Source of the DNA: an uncultured Bacillota bacterium
Lineage (GTDB): Bacteria; Bacillota; Clostridia; Lachnospirales; Lachnospiraceae
DNA: 19,716 bases
Assembly: GCA_905200905.1 (NCBI GenBank)
Contig: CAJKMA010000055.1
Span: 1-19,716, forward strand
Reading direction: 5' to 3'
The number at the start of each line of letters is the position of its first letter. Position 1 is the first letter of the stretch. Positions 14,010-19,716 of the stretch are shown here, one piece after another. The position numbers and the translations under genes were made by a program. The notes under the pieces were generated by a model that ran no database searches, was not told the DNA's origin, and was given only the letters and a program-made list of their open reading frames with translations.

Positions 14010-15620
14010 TTATGCCATATATTTTTTCAGAGTAGCTCTTACAGCTCCAACTCCGGCGATTTCTTCTAAGAACATTTCTTCAATTCTTTCACCGATTCCA
14101 GCTTCATATAAGTCAACGCCAAAGATGTTTGCATTGGAAAGGATGGATTTTAACTGTCCGTTGTAAGAAGAAGGATTTCCAACTTCAATTCCGGTAAGAA
14201 CCTTGCTCAGTTCCTCCAGCATTGGGTCTGCGGAGCGTTCAAAAGTATTTCCTTCATCATCTACACCTAAGAGATATCTGCACCAGCCGGCAATTGCCAG
14301 AGGGATAGCGGTTAATTTTTTCGCATCACCATACTGTGCCACATAGGATTTAATCGTTTCACCGTAGCGGATACCTACTTTCTGTGAAGTATCGGTAGCA
14401 ATACGCTGTGGTGTGTCAGGCATAAATGGGTTCGGGATACGAACATTGATAACTTCGTCTACAAAATCAGCAGGAGAGAGGATACCAGGATCCGTTACTA
14501 CCGGCATACCTTCTACAGGGCCAATCTGGTGAACCAGTTTGTTTAATTGTTCATCTTTCATTTCATCTGCAATTAAAGTATAGCCAAGTACACAGCCGTA
14601 TACAGCAAGAGCAGTATGCAGAGGATTCAGACAAGTAGTAACTTTCATACGTTCTACCTTATTTACGGTATCTCTGTCTGTGAGATATACACCGGCCTTT
14701 TCCAGAGCAGGTCTTCCATTCGGGAATTTATCTTCAATAACCAGGTACTGAGGACCTTCTGCATTTACGAAAGGAGCAATGTAGGTTCTCTTGGAAGTAA
14801 TCACAGGAGCGATTTCTTCTACACCAGCTTTTTCCAGGTCTTCACATACAGAATCTGCAGGTCTTGGTGTGATTTTATCAATCATGGACCATGGGAAAGA
14901 AACCTGTTTTTCATCGGAAAGATATTCTACGAAGCCTTCTTCTACGAAACCTTTTGCCAGCCATTCTTTTGCCATAGTGAGAATGGAGTTCTGCAGTTTT
15001 TCACCATTGTGGGAGCAGTTATCCATAGAAACAACAGCAAGAGGAGTCTTTCCAGCTTTGTAACGCTCATTTAATAAAGCACATACAACAGCCATAGCAG
15101 AACCAGCTTTTTCAGGTCCATTGTCAATGTCAGCCTGAATGAATGGGAAGAAGTTTCCGTCAGCACCTTTTAAGGCATATCCTTTTTCTGTGATGGTAAA
15201 GGATATCATCTGCAGTGCAGGATTCACGAAGATTTCTTTTAAACGATTCCATTCTTCTGCAACGCCAGACTGAGCTTTGATTGCTTCTGTCAGAGAACCA
15301 AGTACCTTCTTGTCAGTAGAACCGTCTGCTTTTAAGGTAACAGCCAGTACTAGATTGTCGTAAGGTTTGTAGATTTTATCCACTACATCAAAGTCAAAAG
15401 TTTCTACGCAGGTAATACCTTTGTCAGTTTCACCGTTTTCCAGCAAAGTATTAGCCAGTCCGCCAATGAAGATACGGAAGATATTTCCAGCTCCGAAGTG
15501 TACCCATACAGGGGCTTTTTTTGTGTTTTCAGCAACTTTTTCAATGTCATAGGATGGAAGTGCAATGCCTGCAGCTTCCCAATCCTGTCTGTTTTTCAGG
15601 CCTTCTAAAGTTAATTTCAT
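14010..15620 (-). CDS. uxuB: D-fructuronate reductase / D-mannonate oxidoreductase
   Basis: This member of the polyol long-chain dehydrogenase family (536 aa) interconverts D-fructuronate and D-mannonate with NAD(H), the second step of glucuronate breakdown after UxaC. The N-terminal Rossmann fold has HFGAGNIFR (residues 41-49). The catalytic stretch is KVTTCLNPLHTAL with Lys326, Asn332 and His335. The C-terminal half carries RFPNP-like text RIPNPFMPDTPQRIATD. The length fits UxuB rather than mannitol dehydrogenase. GAAAGG lies just upstream of ATG 15620. It follows uxuA by 35 bp in one operon and ends at a strong terminator. Confidence 0.94.
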   Translation of the reverse strand: MKLTLEGLKNRQDWEAAGIALPSYDIEKVAENTKKAPVWVHFGAGNIFRIFIGGLANTLLENGETDKGITCVETFDFDVVDKIYKPYDNLVLAVTLKADGSTDKKVLGSLTEAIKAQSGVAEEWNRLKEIFVNPALQMISFTITEKGYALKGADGNFFPFIQADIDNGPEKAGSAMAVVCALLNERYKAGKTPLAVVSMDNCSHNGEKLQNSILTMAKEWLAKGFVEEGFVEYLSDEKQVSFPWSMIDKITPRPADSVCEDLEKAGVEEIAPVITSKRTYIAPFVNAEGPQYLVIEDKFPNGRPALEKAGVYLTDRDTVNKVERMKVTTCLNPLHTALAVYGCVLGYTLIADEMKDEQLNKLVHQIGPVEGMPVVTDPGILSPADFVDEVINVRIPNPFMPDTPQRIATDTSQKVGIRYGETIKSYVAQYGDAKKLTAIPLAIAGWCRYLLGVDDEGNTFERSADPMLEELSKVLTGIEVGNPSSYNGQLKSILSNANIFGVDLYEAGIGERIEEMFLEEIAGVGAVRATLKKYMA

Positions 15621-15655
15621 GTTTTTTCCCTTTCTCGCACTTGCGATGACTACTC

Positions 15656-16726
15656 TTATTTGGATTCTTTTTCAGCAGCTTCCCATAATCCTCTCAGGTA
15701 TGCAGCACCGAGAGCACGGTCATACAGACCATAGCCAGGCATTGCCTTTTCTCCCCACATCATACGTCCGTGGTCTGGGCGGATTGGTCCATCAAATCCT
15801 GTGTCGTGAAGTGCTTTCATGATAGCGTACATATCAAATGTACCATCAGAGCTTAAATGTGCACTTTCTTCGAAGTCACGCATACCATCGTTGAAACGAA
15901 GGTTTCTTACGTGTGCGAAGTGAATTCTTCCCTTGAGCATATGAATGGTATCAATTAAATCATTGTTTAAGTTGGTTCCGTAAGAGCCCATGCAGAATGT
16001 AACACCATTGTGTTTGTTTGGAACCATATCCATCATACGTTTCAGCTTTGCCTGGGAGGAAATAATACGAGGCAGGCCAAATACGCTCCAAGATGGATCG
16101 TCTGGGTGGATTGCCATGTTGATGTCATATTTGTCACAAACAGGCATGATTGCTTCCAGGAAGTATTTCAAGTTTTCGAATAATTTTTCTTCATCAATAT
16201 CTTTGTAAAGTTCGAATAATTCTTTTACTTTTTCCATACGTTCTGGTTCCCAGCCTGGCATAACAGTACCATTCATGTTGTCTTTGATGGAATCAAACAT
16301 GTTGTCCGGGTCCATAGCGTCTACAGTATCCTGGTTGTATGCAAGAACAGTAGTTCCGTCTTCTCTTACTCTTGCCAGTTCTGTTCTGGTCCAGTCAAAT
16401 ACAGGCATGAAGTTGTAGCATACCATATGAATATCAGCTTTTCCAAGATTTTCCAGTGTTTCGATGTAAGCTGCAATGTCTTTGTCCCTCTCAGGAGCAC
16501 CTGTTTTAATAGCATCGCTTACGTTTACACTTTCGATACCAGCTAAGTGAAGACCTGCATCTTCTACCTCTTTTTTCATAGCCAGGATTTCATCCAGTGT
16601 CCAAACTTCACCAGGTAATTTGTCATAAAGAGTTGTAATGATACCTGTTACATAGCAGCTCTGCTTAATCTGCTCCAGAGTAACGGTATCATGATTTTTT
16701 CCGTACCAGCGCATTGTCATTTCCAT
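15656..16726 (-). CDS. uxuA: Mannonate dehydratase
   Basis: UxuA (356 aa) removes water from D-mannonate to give 2-keto-3-deoxygluconate. It is a TIM-barrel metalloenzyme; the family motifs ESVNV, CYNFMPVFDWTRT, GWEPE, MAIHPDDPSW, LPRII, FCMGSYG, FAHVRN and RPDHGR..GE..PGYGLYDRALG are all present and supply the metal-binding Cys, His and Asp residues. ATG 16726 is chosen, since the longer GTG start at 16741 would overlap the AGGAAA ribosome binding site; the protein then starts MEMTMRWYG as in relatives. It is the first gene of the operon, divergent from the AraC-type regulator. uxaC and the KDG kinase and aldolase genes are not in the window. Confidence 0.95.
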   Translation of the reverse strand: MEMTMRWYGKNHDTVTLEQIKQSCYVTGIITTLYDKLPGEVWTLDEILAMKKEVEDAGLHLAGIESVNVSDAIKTGAPERDKDIAAYIETLENLGKADIHMVCYNFMPVFDWTRTELARVREDGTTVLAYNQDTVDAMDPDNMFDSIKDNMNGTVMPGWEPERMEKVKELFELYKDIDEEKLFENLKYFLEAIMPVCDKYDINMAIHPDDPSWSVFGLPRIISSQAKLKRMMDMVPNKHNGVTFCMGSYGTNLNNDLIDTIHMLKGRIHFAHVRNLRFNDGMRDFEESAHLSSDGTFDMYAIMKALHDTGFDGPIRPDHGRMMWGEKAMPGYGLYDRALGAAYLRGLWEAAEKESK

Positions 16727-16766
16727 AATTGATTTCCTCACTTTCGATGTTTGTTTGATATTTAGT

Positions 16767-16795
16767 ATTATAGTTTCGACTTAAAATAATTCCAA
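16767..16795 (-). promoter_or_regulatory. uxuA promoter
   Basis: On the minus strand TTGGAA (16795-16790) and TATAAT (16772-16767) are 17 bp apart, starting transcription about 35 bp before uxuA. It is a good match, so any control by the regulator may add to a basal level. Confidence 0.7.
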
Positions 16796-16804
16796 TTGAT
16801 AAGA

Positions 16805-16845
16805 TTGTTGTATATATTGCAAAAGTTGTTGTTGTGTACTAAAAT
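16805..16845 (+). promoter_or_regulatory. AraC-type gene promoter with TTGTTGT direct repeats
   Basis: TTGCAA (16817-16822) and TAAAAT (16840-16845) are 17 bp apart. TTGTTGT occurs at 16805 and again at 16826, 21 bp apart, with a further overlapping copy at 16829. Direct repeats two helical turns apart suit AraC-family proteins, and the site lies upstream of the uxuA -35 box. Confidence 0.5.
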
Positions 16846-16876
16846 ACATACAAAGAAAGAAGCAGGAGAAGGAAAA

Positions 16877-17761
16877 ATGAAAAAAAATTATAAGACAGAT
16901 TTTATTACCCGCCAATATATGTTGTCCAAGGATTTCGAGATTTATTACTACAGTGACAGGCATATGGCAAATGTGGATAGTCATTTTCATAATTACTATG
17001 AAGTTTATTTTTTTTTGGAAGGAAACGTGTCTATTTTAATCAGGGATAAATTATTTCTTTTAAAGGCAGGCGATGTGGTAGTGATTCCACCAGGAGTCCC
17101 TCATAAAGCTGTGATTCATGATGAGAATATGCCATACAGTCGTTTTGTATTTTGGATTAGCATTGATTATCTTCAAAAAGTGAGGAAAATGTCAGAGGAT
17201 TATTATTATATTATTCAATGTGCTTCGGAGAAAAAACAATATATTTATCATAATGAAGTGGTGCCTTTCACTGCTGTGCAGTCTAAGATTTTTCATCTGA
17301 TTGAAGAAATGCATTCAGAGCGTTTTGGAAAGGAATCCAAGGTTTTTATCAGTATCTGTGATTTGCTTCTGCACTTGAACAGGATGGCTTATGAACAAAA
17401 TAATCCTAGAAAGAGAAAAGAAGATCAGGATTTATATCATAATTTGTTGGACTATATTGATAATCATCTGGAACAGGACATTTCTTTGGAATATTTGGCA
17501 AAGACATTTTATGTGAGTAAATTTCATATTGCACATCTTTTCAAGGAAAACACAGGAATTGCCATACATCAATATATTATGAAAAAACGTCTGGCAGCCT
17601 GTCAGGATGCAATTTTAAGCAATATCAGCATTAGCAAGGCATATGTAATGTTCGGCTTCAAAGATTATTCTAATTTTTATAGGGCTTTTAAGAAAGAATT
17701 TGGAATTTCTCCCAAAGAGTATAAGGATATGAAAATGCCGGTAGAGGTGAAAGAGTATTAG
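16877..17761 (+). CDS. AraC-family regulator with cupin sensor domain
   Basis: This 294-aa protein has an N-terminal cupin (AraC-binding) domain: HFHNYYEVYFFLEG near residues 39-52 and LKAGDVVVIPPGVPHKAV near residues 67-84 form the sugar-binding barrel. The C-terminal third (about 192-290) holds two helix-turn-helix motifs: SLEYLAKTFYVSKFHIAHLFK and SISKAYVMFGFKDYSNFYRAFKKEFGISPKEY. ATG 16877 is preferred since AGGAGAAGGA lies directly before it. It is divergent from uxuA-uxuB, so it most likely senses a hexuronate or pathway intermediate and activates that operon; the ligand is inferred from context only. No clear terminator follows. Confidence 0.9.
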   Translation: MKKNYKTDFITRQYMLSKDFEIYYYSDRHMANVDSHFHNYYEVYFFLEGNVSILIRDKLFLLKAGDVVVIPPGVPHKAVIHDENMPYSRFVFWISIDYLQKVRKMSEDYYYIIQCASEKKQYIYHNEVVPFTAVQSKIFHLIEEMHSERFGKESKVFISICDLLLHLNRMAYEQNNPRKRKEDQDLYHNLLDYIDNHLEQDISLEYLAKTFYVSKFHIAHLFKENTGIAIHQYIMKKRLAACQDAILSNISISKAYVMFGFKDYSNFYRAFKKEFGISPKEYKDMKMPVEVKEY

Positions 17762-18089
17762 GGGAAAATAAAAAATGAATACTAAGTAACCGCCTTGCAT
17801 AGGGGCAATTATTCTGCGTTGATATAGCAGAAACTTCGTTTTCGTTATACTGGAATTGGGCAAAATAATGGAGAACCAGCAAGTTTTGCCCAAGACAGTG
17901 GGTAAGAAAATCAAAAAACAAAGTGCTTTGCCCAGAATTACTTTACCAAAAGAAGTAAGGGTAGAAAATTGGGCAAAATGAGAAAATATGTTGAGATATT
18001 TGCCCAGATATGTGGGCAAGGAAGTAAAATAGAGATAGCTATTGCCCAAATAAGAGATAGTTGCATCTCCCCAAAGCAATTTCTATGTA
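17762..18089. other. 328-bp gene-free gap between convergent genes
   Basis: No supported gene lies here. The first part (17762-17850) holds small hairpins, such as TTCTGC/GCAGAA near 17815-17835. The rest is the GGGCAA/TTGCCC repeat array described separately. An open minus-strand frame spans the array and gives hydrophobic 14-residue periodic text, but it has no ribosome binding site and overlaps the regulator gene. No standard terminator is present for either neighbour, so the hairpins of the array may do that work. Confidence 0.6.
17856..18049. repeat. Tandem inverted-repeat array, 42-43 bp period (GGGCAA/TTGCCC)
   Basis: GGGCAA-type boxes start at 17858, 17900 (GGGTAA), 17971 and 18014. 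TTGCCC boxes start at 17886, 17928, 18000 and 18042. Each GGGCAA is followed 28-29 bp later by TTGCCC, and the next unit begins 14 bp after that, giving a 42-43-bp period. Between units two and three an odd segment has TTACC at 17943 and GGGTAG at 17959. The best hairpin is TTGGGCAAAA (17856-17865) with TTTTGCCCAA (17884-17893), perfect over 10 bp. Sequence between boxes is not conserved, so this is neither CRISPR nor a simple copy-number repeat. Confidence 0.8.
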
Positions 18090-18890
18090 TTATAAAAAAT
18101 AATGCTCAATAAGATGTTGTACATATTGACTATTAAGTGGCTGATCCTTCGTCTCATAGGTGGTAATGAGATTGATTGTAGGAATAATCCCATGAGCATT
18201 ATAGAGTTGTAATTTATTGAAAGCATTTTGAGAATAGGCAGGTGAATCCATCATTCCAAAATGCTCCCAGTAGAAGAAATCTTTGGTTTTCGGATGACGT
18301 ATGGTGAAGTCGGGGAAAAATATTTTGAAACCAAGAGAAAGTGCACATTCGTAGCGAAAGGGAATACGATTGGAGAACAATGCAGTATCAATGATAACTT
18401 CAGATTTGGAACGTAAAATGTGACCTGAGATAGAGAGATGAGAAAGCTGTTCGGGGTGCATAGAATTGGTTTCATAAGTATCGGAGACCCAGTCATTCAG
18501 TTCCTTAGAGAAAATAGGAGAAGAACTTTCCACTGTTTTTTGAAGAAGTTTCTGATATTCAGGATGTTGGTTCAAAAATTCAAAGGCAGAAGAAGATGAA
18601 GACTGAAATTTAGAGAGATACAGATTGAGAGTTTCTATTTCCGCTTTTAAGTGTTCCAGCTGAAATGCATAATATTTTTTCAATGCTAAAAGTTCTGCGA
18701 GGTTTTGTTTGGATTTTGGGAGATAGGAAAAAGAAGTTGTTGTTCTGTGATACCATTTGAAATAATTCCCATTTCTGGTACAGATAAGTTTCCCAGGAGG
18801 AAGAAGAGAAATCTTTTCTTGAAGATTTAGAATTTCCTGTTCAAGAAATTCCTTGCGTTTTAATAATAGTTTTTGATAAATAAGTAACAC
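18090..18890 (-). CDS. Uncharacterised protein with PD-(D/E)XK-like C-terminal domain
   Basis: The protein has up to 266 aa. The N-terminal part (about 1-95) is helical and rich in Leu, Lys and Glu, probably a coiled coil. The C-terminal part (about 155-245) reads LRSKSEVIID, IPFRYECALSL, FFPDFTIRHP and FYWEHFG. This gives Glu164, Asp194 and Glu209 in the order expected of a PD-(D/E)XK nuclease-like fold (the last Lys is not evident, HFG follows). No signal peptide or membrane helix is seen. The start is uncertain: GTG 18890 overlaps AGGAGG (18895-18890), and no ATG or TTG lies nearby in frame. ATT at 18881-18879 has ideal 8-bp spacing, which would give a 263-aa protein. A strong promoter lies upstream. 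Confidence 0.7.
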   Translation of the reverse strand: MLLIYQKLLLKRKEFLEQEILNLQEKISLLPPGKLICTRNGNYFKWYHRTTTSFSYLPKSKQNLAELLALKKYYAFQLEHLKAEIETLNLYLSKFQSSSSSAFEFLNQHPEYQKLLQKTVESSSPIFSKELNDWVSDTYETNSMHPEQLSHLSISGHILRSKSEVIIDTALFSNRIPFRYECALSLGFKIFFPDFTIRHPKTKDFFYWEHFGMMDSPAYSQNAFNKLQLYNAHGIIPTINLITTYETKDQPLNSQYVQHLIEHYFL

Positions 18891-18912
18891 CTCCTATTTA
18901 TAATATGAAAAA

Positions 18913-18941
18913 ATTATATCATAAACAAAAAGGAATTGCAA
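18913..18941 (-). promoter_or_regulatory. Promoter of the PD-(D/E)XK-like gene
   Basis: On the minus strand TTGCAA (18941-18936) and TATAAT (18918-18913) are exactly 17 bp apart, with an extended -10 TGA before the -10 box. The -35 box lies within the stem of the terminator of the upstream ABC-F gene. Confidence 0.75.
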
Positions 18942-18971
18942 AAGCCATAAAAGACTTGAACAATTCCTTTT
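18922..18971 (-). terminator. Terminator after the ABC-F gene
   Basis: On the minus strand AAAAGGAATTG (18971-18961) pairs with CAATTCCTTTT (18938-18928) across a 22-nt loop, followed by TTGTTT. It lies 15 bp after the ABC-F stop codon. Confidence 0.75.
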
Positions 18972-18985
18972 ACATATTTTACGAT

Positions 18986-19716
18986 TTAGTTGTCTTCCTC
19001 TGTCATAGTATAAACCTGGCGTTTTCTTGCCATTTCATCGCTTGCCAGATATTCGTCATAAGTAGTAATCTTATCAATCAGCACGCCGTTTGGAAGGATT
19101 TCCATGATACGGTTTGCTGTAGTCTGTACAATCTGGTGGTCATGGGAAGCGAACAAAATAACGCCTGGGAATTTGATCATACCGTTGTTTAAAGCAGTGA
19201 TAGATTCCATATCCAGATGGTTAGTAGGCTCGTCAAAGAGCAGTACATTAGCACCGGAAATCATCATTTTCGATAAGAGACATCTTACCTTTTCACCACC
19301 GGAGAGCACCCGGACTTTTTTTACACCGTCTTCTCCAGGGAAGAGCATACGGCCAAGGAATCCACGCACATAAGTGGCATCCTTGATTTCAGAATAGCCA
19401 GTCAGCCAGTCAGCGATAGTCAAGTCATTGTCAAACTCCTGAGTACTATCTTTTGGAAAGTAGCTCTGAGATGTGGTAACACCCCATTTGTAGTTTCCTT
19501 CGTCAGGCTCCATCTCGCCCATTAAAATCTGGAAGAGAACAGTCTTTGCACGTTCATTTCCACCAACAAAAGCGACTTTATCATCATGTCCAAGAGTAAA
19601 GGTTAGGTTATCCAGAACTTTTACTCCGTCGATTGTTTTAGAAAGGCCTTCTACCATAAGTACTTCATTTCCGATTTCACGGTTTGGACGGAAATCAATA
19701 TAAGGATACTTACGGC
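18986..19716 (-). CDS. ABC-F family ATPase, C-terminal part (5' end outside window)
   Basis: About 243 residues are visible, and the frame runs off the right edge. This is the second nucleotide-binding domain of a soluble ABC-F protein (YbiT-like by its linker text FRPNREIGNEVL and KWGVTTSQSYFPKD). The signature LSGGEKVRC, Walker B VLLFDEPTNHLDMES and switch ASHDHQ are intact. The Walker A loop reads GGNERAKT, where the usual Gly before Lys is Ala; this variant seems a feature of the subgroup rather than damage. ABC-F proteins act at the ribosomal E site as translation factors or antibiotic-protection factors. No membrane segment is present. Which role applies cannot be told here. It ends with its own terminator. 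Confidence 0.92.
   Translation of the reverse strand, partial: RKYPYIDFRPNREIGNEVLMVEGLSKTIDGVKVLDNLTFTLGHDDKVAFVGGNERAKTVLFQILMGEMEPDEGNYKWGVTTSQSYFPKDSTQEFDNDLTIADWLTGYSEIKDATYVRGFLGRMLFPGEDGVKKVRVLSGGEKVRCLLSKMMISGANVLLFDEPTNHLDMESITALNNGMIKFPGVILFASHDHQIVQTTANRIMEILPNGVLIDKITTYDEYLASDEMARKRQVYTMTEEDN

Noticed and set aside
14616..15074. Plus-strand 152-codon frame inside uxuB
   Set aside because: It is an antisense shadow of a well-supported gene, with no family features and no ribosome binding site.
15637..15650. TCGCA-CT-TGCGA palindrome between uxuA and uxuB
   Set aside because: A 5-bp stem is too short to support a regulatory call in an intra-operon gap.
17856..18049. CRISPR array
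   Set aside because: Conserved boxes are only 6-10 bp and alternate in orientation; there is no constant direct repeat of 23 bp or more and no cas gene.
17615..18079. Minus-strand open frame of 154 codons across the repeat array
   Set aside because: It overlaps the 3' end of the AraC-type gene, has no ribosome binding site, and is hydrophobic periodic text explained by the 42-43 bp repeat period.

Overview
The window looks like the chromosome of a Gram-positive, low-GC gut anaerobe of the Clostridia, most likely a Lachnospiraceae member (Blautia/Mediterraneibacter-like). The signs are AT-rich DNA, strong AGGAGG ribosome binding sites, extended -10 promoters, a DUF5688-type protein, a cell-wall-binding-repeat protein, an Rpn-type PD-(D/E)XK protein with LQEG repeats, and housekeeping genes of clostridial type. 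Family names come from recognising sequence motifs by eye; no database search was run.

Layout. 1-2141: the 3' end of a citrate synthase gene, a yqeG-type HAD phosphatase and elongation factor P. 2142-2451: about 310 bp without a gene, holding a rod-like inverted-repeat structure (candidate structured RNA) and a second nested hairpin. 2452-4516: a DUF5688-like gene, a 20-bp hairpin, tRNA-Arg(CCG) with a very good promoter, and a membrane-anchored SH3b protein. A shared palindromic terminator separates the last from a convergent, membrane-anchored protein built only of cell-wall-binding repeats (4564-5691, minus). 5859-11133: a four-gene run, rluF - ligA - cls - metA, with gaps of 7-25 bp, one promoter in front and one terminator behind.

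11134-13957 is a zone of gene decay around an intact MATE exporter. It holds a GNAT acetyltransferase remnant (nonsense codon plus internal deletion), a MarR regulator that appears to have lost its wing in frame, and an Rpn-family gene whose middle is missing. The marR promoter carries two matching 5-2-5 palindromes 33 bp apart, likely operator sites. 14010-17761 is a D-glucuronate catabolism locus: uxuA-uxuB on the minus strand and a divergent AraC-type regulator with a cupin sensor domain.

17762-18089 is a gene-free gap between convergent genes. It contains a striking degenerate tandem array, period 42-43 bp, in which GGGCAA and TTGCCC alternate at 28 and 14 bp spacing. 18090-18890 (minus) is an uncharacterised protein with a coiled N-terminus and a PD-(D/E)XK-like C-terminus; its start codon is problematic (best SD spacing falls on ATT). 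The window ends inside an ABC-F ATPase gene whose terminator overlaps the promoter of the PD-(D/E)XK gene.

The most unusual items are the GGGCAA/TTGCCC array, the 2169-2299 structured element, the cluster of three internal deletions, and a retained internal SD-ATG in the Rpn remnant that could make its C-terminal piece alone.
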